DNA of 34,772 bases, from contig REEH01000145.1 in the NCBI GenBank assembly GCA_007695175.1, forward strand, positions 1 through 34,772, given 5' to 3'. Source of the stretch: Spirochaetaceae bacterium. Its GTDB lineage: Bacteria > Spirochaetota > Spirochaetia > DSM-27196 > Alkalispirochaetaceae. A program made the position numbers and the translations under genes. Below the pieces are notes generated by a model. That model made no database searches and was not told the origin of the DNA. It was given only the letters and a program-made list of their open reading frames with translations. Positions 7,177 through 15,466 of the stretch are shown here, one piece after another (within the stretch, counting starts at the first letter, position 1; every line of letters begins with the position of its first letter).

Positions 7177-8592
7177 ATGAGTATCAACAACAACACATCA
7201 CGCTTTGCCCTGGTATTTGCAAACCGGGGATTCTTTCCTTCCCGGTATATGTCGGAGGCGAGGGAACAGCTCCGGACTGTCCTGGAGAAGATGGGCCACC
7301 AGGTCCTGATGATGAGCGCCGAGGAAACGCCCCTGGGCGCGGTGGAAACGCCCGCCGAGGGAAAGAAGTTTCGCCGGTTTTTCCGGGAACATCGCGAGGA
7401 AATCGACGGTATCATTCTCTCCCTGCCCAACTTCGGGGATGAAAACGGGGCGATGGAGGCGCTGCGGGAAGTGGACGTGCCCATCATGATTCAGGCCTAT
7501 CCCGACCAGATCGACAAGCTGGGACCGCAGGATCGCCGGGACAGCTTCTGCGGGAAACTCTCGATCATGGACGTGCTGCTCCAGGCCAACGTCAGGTTTA
7601 CCACCTACATTCCGCACACGGTGCATCCCGAGAGCGCGGCCTTTGCCGAGAACGTCTCCAGCTTCCATCGTACCTGCCAGGTGACGAAGGGGCTGCGCAA
7701 CCTCGTGGTGGGAGCGATCGGGGCCCGTACGACACCCTTCAAGACAGTCCGGGTGGACGAGATCGCGCTGCAGAAGCACGGGATAACGGTGGAGACCACC
7801 GACATGTCCTCCGTCTTTGACCAGATGGACGCGGTGGACCCCGCGTCGCCGGCGTTCAAGGAGAACCACAAAATTCTGGAGTCGATCGCCAGCTGGAAGA
7901 TCGCACCGCCGGAGGCACTGGACAACCTGACCCGCCTCAAGGTTGTGCTGGAGCAGCTGCGGGAGGAGATGAACCTGGACACGATTGCGATCCGGTGCTG
8001 GACGGAGCTGCAGCAGCGCTACCGCATCTCACCCTGTCTCGTGACAGGCGAGCTCGCCAACCAGGGCCTGCCCGCGGCGTGCGAGGTGGATATCGCCAAC
8101 GCCGTGGTGATGTACGCCCTGGGGGCCGCTTCGGGCGAGGCCACAAGCATCCTGGACTGGAACAACAACTACGGCGACGACCCGGACAAGTGTATCCTCT
8201 TTCACTGCGGAAACGTGCCGGCCAGCCTTATGAAGGACAAGGGAACGGTGGCGGACCACGAAATCCTGGCAAACTCGCTCGGTACCGGCAAGGGATTCGG
8301 ATGCAACCAGGGCCGGATCCGGGAGTTCGATTTTACCTACTCCAGCATGATCTCCGACGCGGGAAAGCTGAAATTCTACCTCGGTACGGGACGCATCACG
8401 GATGATCCCATCCCGGCGGGCTTTTTTGGCTGTGCCGGCGTGGCGGAGATCAAGGGGCTGCAGGAGGTACTGCACTGGCTGGGACGCAATGGTCACCGCC
8501 ATCATGTCAGCATCACCCCGGGGAATCACGTGGAGCCCCTGCGGGAGGCCTTCGAGAACTATCTCGGCTACGAGGTGAAGGTGTTTCCCTGA
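7177..8592 (+). CDS. L-fucose isomerase-like sugar isomerase
   Basis: This 471-residue protein follows the layout of the fucose/arabinose isomerase-like family: an N-terminal Rossmann-like half (FALVFANRGFFPSRYM, then IDGIILSLPNFGDENGAM), a central part with GAIGARTTPFKTVR and CWTELQQRYRISPCLV, then ACEVDIANAVVMYAL and the C-terminal HCGNVPASL with HHVSITPGNHVEPL. In this family acidic and His residues bind Mn and interconvert aldoses and ketoses. It is shorter than E. coli FucI (about 590 residues), so the substrate may be another sugar. No Shine-Dalgarno sequence precedes ATG 7177. Its 3' end overlaps the convergent hslO gene by 25 bp. Confidence 0.75.
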   Translation: MSINNNTSRFALVFANRGFFPSRYMSEAREQLRTVLEKMGHQVLMMSAEETPLGAVETPAEGKKFRRFFREHREEIDGIILSLPNFGDENGAMEALREVDVPIMIQAYPDQIDKLGPQDRRDSFCGKLSIMDVLLQANVRFTTYIPHTVHPESAAFAENVSSFHRTCQVTKGLRNLVVGAIGARTTPFKTVRVDEIALQKHGITVETTDMSSVFDQMDAVDPASPAFKENHKILESIASWKIAPPEALDNLTRLKVVLEQLREEMNLDTIAIRCWTELQQRYRISPCLVTGELANQGLPAACEVDIANAVVMYALGAASGEATSILDWNNNYGDDPDKCILFHCGNVPASLMKDKGTVADHEILANSLGTGKGFGCNQGRIREFDFTYSSMISDAGKLKFYLGTGRITDDPIPAGFFGCAGVAEIKGLQEVLHWLGRNGHRHHVSITPGNHVEPLREAFENYLGYEVKVFP

Positions 8593-9578
8593 CCGGAAAC
8601 ACCAAAAATCTCCCGAAGATCCCTTTCCGTGAAGGAGTACTCCGAGCTGCAGTTGTAGCACGTGGTCACCAGGGGAATCGGCCCGTTTTCCAGGATATCC
8701 CGCGCTTCCTCCGCCGGGAGCGCACTGAGAAAACGGGCAAACCGTTCCCGTGAACAGGGGCAGAAGAACTCCGTGTTTCGCGCCGAGACGAGCCTGGGGC
8801 GGTATTCCCGGAAAAGCTCCCGTACGATTTCCGGTGCGGTCTCACCCAGGGAGAGCCGTTTCGCCGGCTCCGCCGGGGCGGGCATCATCTCCCGGGCTGC
8901 CCGGAATCCCTCGTCGCTCCCGCCGGGCATGCGCTGCATCAGGAGCGCCGCGGCCCCGAGAATCCGACCATCCCCGTCGCAGTGAGTGCTGATGTGGATA
9001 CTCGTGGCCGTCTGCTCACTGGTAGCAAAATAGCGTTCCAGGTTCCATGCAACCGACCCGGGGAGCCACTCCACGTGCCCCCGACTCACGTGACTCCGCT
9101 CCTGGTTGGAACGGACCACGTCCAGCCACCCCGTTCCCAGGAGATCAACGGGATCGGTCGATGCTTCGTAAGCCTCCGGCTCACCGCTCACTTTGAGATA
9201 ACCCCGCAGATGCCCCGCCATATTCACTTCCGTTACGAATCCCCCCAGAGGTCCATCGCTTTCCAGGAGGCAGGAAAAAGTCTCGCTCTCCTTGAGATTC
9301 GTGCCGCCCAGTGCCGTTGCAAGCAGGGCCTCCCCCAGGACGAGAGCCTCCGGGGTGCCGAGACGGTGGCTTATCCTGGCATGGTTCACGAGACTCGTAC
9401 CGTGGATACAGGCCAGACGCAGCATTGCCTCACCGGCCGCGTCGCCGAGGAGGAAGAGATCAATGCTGTCGCGGGATATTTCCGCCAGGTGCCGCTGCAG
9501 CACCGTATCCGTAATGTCTCTCTCTATCACGCCTGAAGGATACCCTTTCCTGTTGCGTTCCGAAAGCACAACTACCAT
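8568..9578 (-). CDS. hslO: Hsp33, redox-regulated chaperone
   Basis: The 336-residue protein has the Hsp33 core (LLGDAAGEAMLRLACIHGTS, ALGGTNLKESE, GPLGGFVTEVN, GHLRGYLKV) and a C-terminal zinc switch FFCPCSRERF ... CYNC. The CxC plus CxxC pair about 30 residues apart binds zinc when reduced; oxidation to disulfides exposes the client-binding surface, protecting unfolded proteins during oxidative and heat stress in the cytoplasm. ATG 9578 is chosen because homology begins at MVVVLSERNRKGYPSG; the frame stays open for 140 further codons upstream without recognisable protein. GGTGGTGG lies about 10 nt before the ATG. Convergent overlap with the isomerase gene. Confidence 0.92.
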   Translation of the reverse strand: MVVVLSERNRKGYPSGVIERDITDTVLQRHLAEISRDSIDLFLLGDAAGEAMLRLACIHGTSLVNHARISHRLGTPEALVLGEALLATALGGTNLKESETFSCLLESDGPLGGFVTEVNMAGHLRGYLKVSGEPEAYEASTDPVDLLGTGWLDVVRSNQERSHVSRGHVEWLPGSVAWNLERYFATSEQTATSIHISTHCDGDGRILGAAALLMQRMPGGSDEGFRAAREMMPAPAEPAKRLSLGETAPEIVRELFREYRPRLVSARNTEFFCPCSRERFARFLSALPAEEARDILENGPIPLVTTCYNCSSEYSFTERDLREIFGVSGQGNTFTS

Positions 9579-9586
9579 GGTATAAT
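9558..9586 (+). promoter_or_regulatory. Probable promoter for the hybrid histidine kinase
   Basis: A perfect TATAAT at 9581-9586 lies 17 bp after TTCCGA (9558-9563), a weak -35 box. It overlaps the start of the divergent hslO gene and stands about 85 bp upstream of the kinase ATG. Confidence 0.5.
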
Positions 9587-9640
9587 TTCCACCACCAGTT
9601 AGCGCGCGGGGGAAAGCCCCGGCAACGGTACGTCGATTTC

Positions 9641-9674
9641 CTGATGCGGGCACACTGATGCGGGGGCACTGATG
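9641..9674 (+). repeat. Imperfect 14 bp tandem repeat at the kinase start codon
   Basis: Three units begin CTGATG at 9641, 9655 and 9669: CTGATGCGGGCACA, CTGATGCGGGGGCA and CTGATGGACG. Each carries an ATG, and since 14 is not a multiple of 3 the three ATGs (9644, 9658, 9672) lie in three frames. Only 9672 opens the kinase. Confidence 0.7.
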
Positions 9675-11951
9675 GACGATGCCGAGAAAAAAACGATCCT
9701 TCTGGTGGAGGACGAGCCGCTGATCGCGATGGCGGAGAAGAAGACTCTCGAGCTGCACGGGTACGCGGTGATCCACGTCTCCACGGGAGAAAAGGCGCTC
9801 ACCTTCGTGCGCGACAATGGTGCGGTCGATCTCGTTCTGATGGACATTAACCTCGGGAGCGGTATCAGCGGCACCGAAGCCGCGGAAGAAATCCTCCGGG
9901 GCCGGGACGTGCCGGTGGTATTCCTCTCCTCCCACACCGATCCGGAAATTGTGAGGCAGACTGAAGGCATCACCTCCTACGGCTACATCGTCAAACACTC
10001 CGGTGAGACCGTTCTCCTTGCCTCAATCCGGATGGCTTTCCGCCTCTTCATGGAGAAGCGTGCCGTCCGGGACCGGTCCAACCTCCTGCAGGGAATACTC
10101 GACAGTACCCAGGACGGAATCAGTGTCCTTGACCCGGATCTCACGATACGCCAGGTAAACGAGACGATGGAGCGGTGGTATCCCGAGGACCGTTCCTTCA
10201 TCGGCCGCAAGTGCTACACCGTCTATCGCCAGCGCGAAACGCCCTGTGCCGTATGCCCCGCCCTGAGAGCTCTGCAGTCCGGTGTGGTGGAGCATGACGA
10301 GGTACCCGCCCGCAGCGACTCTCCGGTGGAATGGCTCGAACTGTTCGCCTACCCCCTCAAGGACCCCGATTCCGGCAGGATATCCGGGGTTGTTGAGTTT
10401 GTCCGGGATATTACCACGCGCCGAAAAATGGAGCGTGAGCTGCGCACCGGAGCGGACCAGCTCCGCGGTATCCTGTCGGGCATGAACGATGCGATATGGT
10501 CCCTGTCCTGGCCCGATCTGAAACTCCTCTTCTGCAGCCCCTCGGCGGACAAGCTCTACGGCATAGGGGCGGAGGATTTTTCCCTGGACCGTGTAACGGA
10601 GATCACCCATCCGGATGATCGCGGCAGGATGGCGGAGGTAATGGAGGCGCTCCGGCAGAAGGGCTCGGTGGACCAGGATTTCCGTATCGTAAGACCCGAC
10701 GGTGAGATAGCCTGGATTCATGACCGCGCCACCCTGGAGCGGGATGCCCGGAACCGGCCGATCCGCGTCAACGGCATCGCCACCGATATTACGGAACGGA
10801 AGAAACTTGAGGAGCGCCGCAGTCGTCTCGCCCAGGCGGCCCGGGAGTTCAACGAATACACCTTTGAATCGATCGATTACGGCAGAATCCTCGAGACGGC
10901 CCGGATACTTGCGGGAGCGTCCTACGCGGTTTTCAACACTATCGATGCGTCCGGCAGGAACTGCGTTACCGTTGCTCTTGCGGGAAGAGCCGGATCGAAC
11001 GGGCAGGAGCTCCCGATCCCGGGATTTCCCCTTCCGGACGCGGCAGGAGGAAACGAACCCCACCGGCAGGATATGGCTACCGGATGCAGGATTTCTTCCT
11101 TTGCATCGCTCCGGGATTACGCGGGAGAGGAGACGGAGGCGATACCGCCGCACGTGGTGCCCGAGCCGTATCGCGGCAGCCCCGTCTCCGTCGTGAGGAC
11201 GTCAAAGGAGGGCTTCCCTCTGGGCGATTTCCTCTTCTTTTTCGAGCCGGGACAAACTCTCGCCAACCAGCCGGCAGTCGAGATCTATGCGGAAATGGTG
11301 GGGCTGGTGCTCTCCAGAACGGAGACGGAGAAACGCAATGCTGACCTCGTCCGGGAGAAGGAAATCCTCCTGAAGGAAGTACAGCACCGTGTGAAAAATA
11401 CGATGAACACCATGGTGAGCATGCTGCACCTCCAGAGCGCTACCCTGAAACAGCCCGGTGCGATCGCCGCGCTGCGCGACGCAGGGAGCCGTTTCCGGAG
11501 CATGGAAGTACTTTTTGACCAGCTGTACCGGGCCGAAACGTACGACCAGGGATCGACGGGATCGTATCTTCCCGACCTGGTGCGTAAAGTGGTGGATCTC
11601 TTTCCCAACGGGCGGGATCTGCGGATCACCACGGACGTGGAGGATTTTCTCCTCAGCACAAGACAGCTCTCCACTCTGGGGATGATCGTGAACGAACTCG
11701 TGACGAACGCGATGAAGTACGCCTTTATCAGTGAGCGGGAGCCACACCTCTCGGTCCGTGTGGCGCGCCGCGAGGGAACAGTCACCGTCGTTGTAGAAGA
11801 CAACGGTCCGGGGCTGCCGGAAACGTTCGACTCGGCAGAATCCACCGGGTTCGGCATGACCATGGTGCGCGCCCTGACCACACAACTGCGGGGAACGATT
11901 CACTTCAACAGCTCCCGAGGAACACGGATAACCCTCGTCTTCGCTGTCTGA
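9672..11951 (+). CDS. Hybrid sensor: receiver-PAS-PAS-(GAF-like)-HWE/HisKA_2 histidine kinase
   Basis: This 759-residue soluble protein begins with a receiver domain (residues 1-125: ILLVEDEP with acidic Glu13/Asp14, phospho-acceptor Asp58 in LMDINLG, Lys in YIVKHSG). Two PAS domains follow (about 140-250 and 255-375); the first has a Cys cluster (CYTVYRQRETPCAVCP) that could sense redox or bind metal. A GAF-like segment spans about 385-540. The transmitter has EVQHRVKNTMNTMVSML with His572, the HisKA_2 pattern, and an ATPase domain with NELVTNAMKYAF and DNGPGLP. There is no membrane segment, so it is cytoplasmic. An N-terminal receiver means it probably relays from another kinase. Its output partner is not in the window. 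Confidence 0.9.
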   Translation: MDDAEKKTILLVEDEPLIAMAEKKTLELHGYAVIHVSTGEKALTFVRDNGAVDLVLMDINLGSGISGTEAAEEILRGRDVPVVFLSSHTDPEIVRQTEGITSYGYIVKHSGETVLLASIRMAFRLFMEKRAVRDRSNLLQGILDSTQDGISVLDPDLTIRQVNETMERWYPEDRSFIGRKCYTVYRQRETPCAVCPALRALQSGVVEHDEVPARSDSPVEWLELFAYPLKDPDSGRISGVVEFVRDITTRRKMERELRTGADQLRGILSGMNDAIWSLSWPDLKLLFCSPSADKLYGIGAEDFSLDRVTEITHPDDRGRMAEVMEALRQKGSVDQDFRIVRPDGEIAWIHDRATLERDARNRPIRVNGIATDITERKKLEERRSRLAQAAREFNEYTFESIDYGRILETARILAGASYAVFNTIDASGRNCVTVALAGRAGSNGQELPIPGFPLPDAAGGNEPHRQDMATGCRISSFASLRDYAGEETEAIPPHVVPEPYRGSPVSVVRTSKEGFPLGDFLFFFEPGQTLANQPAVEIYAEMVGLVLSRTETEKRNADLVREKEILLKEVQHRVKNTMNTMVSMLHLQSATLKQPGAIAALRDAGSRFRSMEVLFDQLYRAETYDQGSTGSYLPDLVRKVVDLFPNGRDLRITTDVEDFLLSTRQLSTLGMIVNELVTNAMKYAFISEREPHLSVRVARREGTVTVVVEDNGPGLPETFDSAESTGFGMTMVRALTTQLRGTIHFNSSRGTRITLVFAV

Positions 11952-11964
11952 TCCGAGGAGGTTC

Positions 11965-13164
11965 CTAACTGCTCAGGAGGAAGCTCTTCATACCCAGCAT
12001 GCCCGCGCCTGTGGCCTCGTTCATGCCGTCGTGTTTCTGGACAAACACTTCATGGTGCTGGAGAATTTCGGGCAGCGTCTTCGTGGAGAGCGTCTGGGTC
12101 ATGGCCGGTATGAGATAATCCGAGAGCAGTGACCCCTCCCCCGCCAGCACGACCGGCCCGGGCGTATAGCACTTGAAGACAAAATCGACGAGATCTCCCA
12201 GCATCGCACCGAGCTCGAAAAGCGTACTCCTGGTGAAGTGGTCTCCCGCCTCGGCGCTCTCAAGAATCTCCCGGATGGTGGGGGGATGGTCCGTATTGGC
12301 CCGGTCGTTCAGGTTGCTTCGGACGCCCTGAGCGAGGCGCCCCGCAAAGACGTTGCGCATCCCCCCGGCGGAGAGCATTGTTTCGGCACAACCCAGGTTG
12401 CCGCAGGCGCAACGGTAGGTGCTGTTGCCGAAGGGGATATGCCCGATCTCGCCGACGATCCCCCCGTTGCCGAGAAAGACTTCCCGATTTACCACGAAGC
12501 CCGCACCCAGACCGATCCCCATGTTGATCAGAACGAAGTGCTCGTCGGTCTGCGTCTCGTTGCTCGTCATGATCTGAAAATGCGTGAGGGAGCGGGATGT
12601 ATCCTCGATGTGGATCGATACCGACCCGATCTCTTTCAGCAGAGCCTTGACGTCCAGATTCTTGAGAGTGCCAAACTGGAGCCCGCCACGCCACACGCAC
12701 GCCGCGGTATCGACGAAACCGAGCAGTGCAAAACCGATGGCCACCACCTTCTCCCGGTCAACGACACCGCTCGCCTGGGAAAATGCCCAGCGGGTTGTAT
12801 CGAGCAGCGTGTGCTGAACCTCGACTTCATTCCGGTAGCGCCTGGGAAGCGGCAGCGACCAGTTTGCGGCAACCTTTTTCTCCGCGTCCAGGAGCACCAC
12901 CCTCGCCAGACCCGGCTCCAGATGTACACCGATTCCGTAAAAGGAATCCGGCCGGAGGGAGAAGACATCCGAGGGCCGCCCCGATCCATTTGCCCGGAGC
13001 GAGGCGGTAGCGACTATGTCGCCGGAAGCCTCCAGCGCCTGCAGAGCCTTATTGACCGTGACGTGACTCGAGTTGAGATATTCCGCGATCGTGCGGCGGG
13101 TAGCCAGAGGCAGTCGAAAAACGGCCGACCGGACATCGGCGGCACTCCTGGAAGTTCTGACCAT
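11965..13164 (-). CDS. ROK-family transcriptional regulator with intact zinc motif
   Basis: The protein has a winged-helix N-terminus (RLPLATRRTIAEYLNSSHV, then TVNKALQALEASGDI) and a ROK fold: GIGVHLEPGLARVVLLD, IGFALLGFVDT, INMGIGLGAGFVVN, VGEIGHIPFG, and the zinc site CACGNLGCAE. It should act as a sugar-responsive repressor or dual regulator. ATG 13164 is preferred: the longer frame needs a TTG at 13215 without a ribosome site. A TATGAT hexamer sits 9 nt before ATG 13164, suggesting a leaderless message. The divergent HAD phosphatase gene and the palindrome in the shared intergenic region make that gene the likeliest target. Confidence 0.85.
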   Translation of the reverse strand: MVRTSRSAADVRSAVFRLPLATRRTIAEYLNSSHVTVNKALQALEASGDIVATASLRANGSGRPSDVFSLRPDSFYGIGVHLEPGLARVVLLDAEKKVAANWSLPLPRRYRNEVEVQHTLLDTTRWAFSQASGVVDREKVVAIGFALLGFVDTAACVWRGGLQFGTLKNLDVKALLKEIGSVSIHIEDTSRSLTHFQIMTSNETQTDEHFVLINMGIGLGAGFVVNREVFLGNGGIVGEIGHIPFGNSTYRCACGNLGCAETMLSAGGMRNVFAGRLAQGVRSNLNDRANTDHPPTIREILESAEAGDHFTRSTLFELGAMLGDLVDFVFKCYTPGPVVLAGEGSLLSDYLIPAMTQTLSTKTLPEILQHHEVFVQKHDGMNEATGAGMLGMKSFLLSS

Positions 13165-13252
13165 TATAATCCAATCATACCACTTTTTTCCTGAAAGGAA
13201 CAGATTTCGCTGCAATCACAAGATATGTTTTAAAAACACCTGCCGGACGGCG

Positions 13253-13272
13253 CGTTAAGGGCTTTTTTAACG
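13253..13272. promoter_or_regulatory. Interrupted palindrome between the ROK regulator and the HAD phosphatase
   Basis: CGTTAA (13253-13258) and TTAACG (13267-13272) form perfect 6 bp half-sites separated by 8 bp in the AT-rich divergent intergenic region. Spacing and position fit a dimeric repressor operator, possibly for the adjacent ROK protein. This is inference from symmetry and position only. Confidence 0.4.
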
Positions 13273-13324
13273 ACAGTTTATATATTAATAACCCCGTATC
13301 GGCGCCCTTATTACCAGAAACTTT

Positions 13325-13353
13325 TTGACATGCACCCGTTTTCACGTGATAAT
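13325..13353 (+). promoter_or_regulatory. Strong sigma70 promoter for the HAD phosphatase
   Basis: TTGACA (13325-13330) is followed after 17 bp by GATAAT (13348-13353). Transcription should begin near 13360, which rules out the in-frame ATG at 13330 and supports ATG 13408 as the translation start. Confidence 0.75.
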
Positions 13354-13407
13354 TGGCCGACAGTCACAGCGACGGTCACAGCAACAGCCACGGGGAGACG
13401 TCATCCA

Positions 13408-14094
13408 ATGACCACGCCGGACCGCCTTATTATCTGCGACTTTGACAATACACTGGTGGACTCAGAACTCGTCAACGCGGAGCTCTTCGTGCGCTTCTTC
13501 CGTCACGAGGCGGGAATCGAGTCAACGCCGGAGGACAGGGACTTCGTCGACAGCGCCGCTTTTCCGGACATAATCCGGCGATACAAGCAGCTTTATTCCG
13601 ACGCGCTGGATTCCCTCACGGAGGAGCAGGTGACGCGCCGTTTCCTCGATTTCAAGCGTGCCGGGATATCATCCTTTACCGTACGCCGGGCCACGGGCAT
13701 CGAGGATCTCCTGGACCTGGACTCTCATCTGGCGATCGTGAGCGGAAGCTATACCGAGGAGATCGTGGCCGTTGCCGGGACGGCAGGGCTCCCTCTCGAC
13801 CGGTTTTCACCCATTCTGGGCAGTGATCAGTACCACCCCTGGAAGCCCGATCCAACGGGCCTGATCAGGGCGGCCCGGACGCTGGGCGTGAGACCGGAGA
13901 ATACGATCGTCCTGGAGGATTCGATCAGCGGCCTCACGGCGGCGATCCGGGCGGCGATGATCCCCGTCCACCTGGCGGAGTTCTCCACGGTCTCACCGGA
14001 GGACGCCCGGGCTATAGGCGCTTTCAGTTTCCCCACGGTGCGGCACGTGTGCCGGTCGGTGGACGCTCTTTATCGCGATGCCCACGGGGTGTGA
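13408..14094 (+). CDS. HAD-superfamily phosphatase, phosphoglycolate phosphatase-like
   Basis: This 228-residue protein has the HAD motifs: I, CDFDNTLVDSE with nucleophile and acid/base Asp; II, IVSGSYTEEI; III, the Lys in WKPDPTGLIRAARTLGV; IV, NTIVLEDSISGLTAA. The alpha-helical cap lies between motifs I and II, as in phosphoglycolate phosphatase and beta-phosphoglucomutase (subclass I). It should hydrolyse a small phosphorylated metabolite in the cytoplasm. ATG 13408 has GGGGAG 10 bp upstream and lies downstream of the promoter; the 26 extra codons back to 13330 are Thr/Ala-rich and overlap the promoter. Its divergent neighbour is a ROK regulator, which hints at a sugar phosphate substrate. 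Confidence 0.85.
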   Translation: MTTPDRLIICDFDNTLVDSELVNAELFVRFFRHEAGIESTPEDRDFVDSAAFPDIIRRYKQLYSDALDSLTEEQVTRRFLDFKRAGISSFTVRRATGIEDLLDLDSHLAIVSGSYTEEIVAVAGTAGLPLDRFSPILGSDQYHPWKPDPTGLIRAARTLGVRPENTIVLEDSISGLTAAIRAAMIPVHLAEFSTVSPEDARAIGAFSFPTVRHVCRSVDALYRDAHGV

Positions 14095-14263
14095 CCGCCG
14101 CTCCGGTCCGTTGCCGCGAGCAGCTCCTGGAGCCGGGCAATAGTCGCCCGTCCTGTCGCGAGACAGGCCTGATGGTCGAAGCCATTGCACATAGTGTAAC
14201 CGGAAATGGCGTATGTACAACCTGGTGGGAAATGGCTACGCTAAGAGCAGGGGGCCTTCCGGT
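14095..14263. other. Intergenic region before the MNT/HEPN pair
   Basis: These 169 bp carry no supported gene. A TTGCAC near 14183 might be a -35 box but no matching -10 is convincing. An AGGGGG run at 14249-14254 is the ribosome site of the next gene. Confidence 0.4.
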
Positions 14264-14587
14264 ATGTATCAACACGCACGGAACGTGCTTGCGCAGATAA
14301 GCGAATCTCTCAGAGAGGAGTTTCCGGCGGAGATCGTGACAATCAGAGCCTTTGGATCGCGAGTGCGAGGGGATCACTCGGGCGGTTCGGATTTTGACGT
14401 GCTGGTGGTCGTCCGGAAGAGGATGATCCCCCTGGAAGAACGTATCATCGATCGCTTCGTCGAATACGAAATGTCGAGCGGCATCTCCTTTGAGCCTGTC
14501 ATCAAATCGTCCGAAAGCTTTGAACAGGAAAAACGACATGGTACGCTCTTTTACGAAAACGTAATGAACGAAGGAATACCAGTATGA
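14264..14587 (+). CDS. Minimal nucleotidyltransferase (MNT) domain protein, probable antitoxin
   Basis: A 107-residue protein of the DNA polymerase beta-like minimal nucleotidyltransferase family. The signature GSRVRGDHSGGSDFDVLVVV (from residue 31) gives the GS loop and the two metal-binding Asp residues of SDFD. In MNT/HEPN pairs this protein neutralises the HEPN partner, in studied cases by transferring AMP groups to it. ATG 14264 is preferred over an in-frame ATG at 14213 because AGGGGG precedes it by 9 bp and family similarity starts there. It overlaps the HEPN gene by 4 bp (ATGA), the usual arrangement for the pair. Confidence 0.8.
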   Translation: MYQHARNVLAQISESLREEFPAEIVTIRAFGSRVRGDHSGGSDFDVLVVVRKRMIPLEERIIDRFVEYEMSSGISFEPVIKSSESFEQEKRHGTLFYENVMNEGIPV

Positions 14588-15003
14588 AACTGAGCCGACA
14601 GGACAAGGAGGAACTCAGCAGGATCAGGTTTGAGAAGGCCCGTGAGTTTCTTCGTGATGCCCAGGCAAACGTGGAGGAATCACGCTTCAGAACCGGTGTC
14701 AATCGTGCGTATTACGCGGCGCTGCATGCTATCCGGAGTCTGCTCGTGCTGGAAGGACTCGACTCGGAGACACACAGTGGCGCGATTACGGTGCTCAGCC
14801 TTCATTTCGTGAAACCGGGCTTACTCCCCGCGGAAGCAGTGAAAACAACAAAGCTCCTTCTATCCCGCCGCACCGACGTTGATTACGGCGATTTTGATTC
14901 CATCACGGAGGAAGAGGCCCGGGATTCGCTGGTCAGGGCGGAAGCGCTCCTGGATCAGATCGGAGCCGTTCGCGACACGATTACCGGCGGATCAGGTTCA
15001 TAA
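14584..15003 (+). CDS. HEPN-domain protein, probable toxin partner of the MNT
   Basis: This 139-residue all-helical protein has the HEPN core KAREFLRDAQANVEESRF and NRAYYAALHAIRSLL. Arg41 and His48 form an R-x6-H motif; HEPN ribonucleases use R-x4-6-H to cut RNA. The later RRTDVDYGDFDSITEEEA segment is typical of the UPF0332-type HEPN group. With the overlapping upstream MNT gene it forms a putative toxin-antitoxin module. The HepT signature RX4HXY is not matched exactly, so the AMPylation mechanism known from HepT/MntA cannot be assumed. The module sits in an accessory patch with a second, damaged toxin-antitoxin locus. Confidence 0.75.
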   Translation: MKLSRQDKEELSRIRFEKAREFLRDAQANVEESRFRTGVNRAYYAALHAIRSLLVLEGLDSETHSGAITVLSLHFVKPGLLPAEAVKTTKLLLSRRTDVDYGDFDSITEEEARDSLVRAEALLDQIGAVRDTITGGSGS

Positions 15004-15043
15004 CCGTTTACGCCTGGAGCTCCATCAAGCAATCGCGAGTGCC

Positions 15044-15394
15044 CTATTCCCGGGTGGCGGCCACCATGAGCACTGTCTCTGCAGGTACGGCGCGCCGTAC
15101 TGCCCCCATATCAACCATCCAGTCTATCTCGAGAATTCTTGCCCCTGTCCGCCCCATGTCCGCCGCGATATGGGTGGTGTCGCCGCAGATGTGCAGGCTC
15201 CAGGGGATGCCGTACTCCTGTACCTGCTGAGCGAGGGTGACCTCATGCTCCCAGACAAACTGACGGTACATATCGGGACTGATCAGGTTGGGCCCCCCGT
15301 AGGAATCACCAATGCTCGTGGCGTGCGCCCCCGCGTCCTTCTGTGGCATCGCCATGCATCGTTCCAGTCCTGTCATTTCTTTCATAGTGCGTTG
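15044..15394 (-). pseudogene. Remnant of a UROD-family (MtaA-like) methyltransferase gene
   Basis: The minus strand encodes about 112 residues matching the middle of the uroporphyrinogen decarboxylase/methylcobamide methyltransferase family: IGDSYGGPNLISPDMYRQF, then EYGIPWSLHICGDTTHIAAD, then TGARILEIDWMVDMGAVRR. The HIC of LHICGD is the zinc-ligand pair of MtaA-type proteins. The N-terminal barrel half and the C-terminal GN-D-P and ENI segments are missing. The frame ends at a stop at 15044, just where a glycine-asparagine motif would be expected, and upstream codons show no similarity and run into the antitoxin promoter. It is a truncated, inactive relic. Confidence 0.75.
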
Positions 15395-15429
15395 AGTACA
15401 GGACGGGTGCCGGGAGCATTCAGGACTGA

Positions 15430-15458
15430 TTGTCCTCACCAGGCGTGGGGTGTAGTAT
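15430..15458 (+). promoter_or_regulatory. Probable promoter of the antitoxin gene
   Basis: TTGTCC (15430-15435) lies 17 bp before TAGTAT (15453-15458). The -10 region itself is a perfect 10 bp palindrome, TAGTATACTA (15453-15462). Confidence 0.45.
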
Positions 15459-15466
15459 ACTATATG

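Noticed and set aside
9579-9998. Long N-terminal extension of the Hsp33 reading frame (476 codons in total)
   Set aside because: The upstream 140 codons run antisense to the kinase receiver domain and do not resemble a protein; Hsp33 similarity begins at ATG 9578.
13330-13407. ATG 13330 as start of the HAD phosphatase
   Set aside because: It overlaps the -35 box of a strong promoter, so it is upstream of the expected transcript start; ATG 13408 has a ribosome site and starts at the family's usual position.
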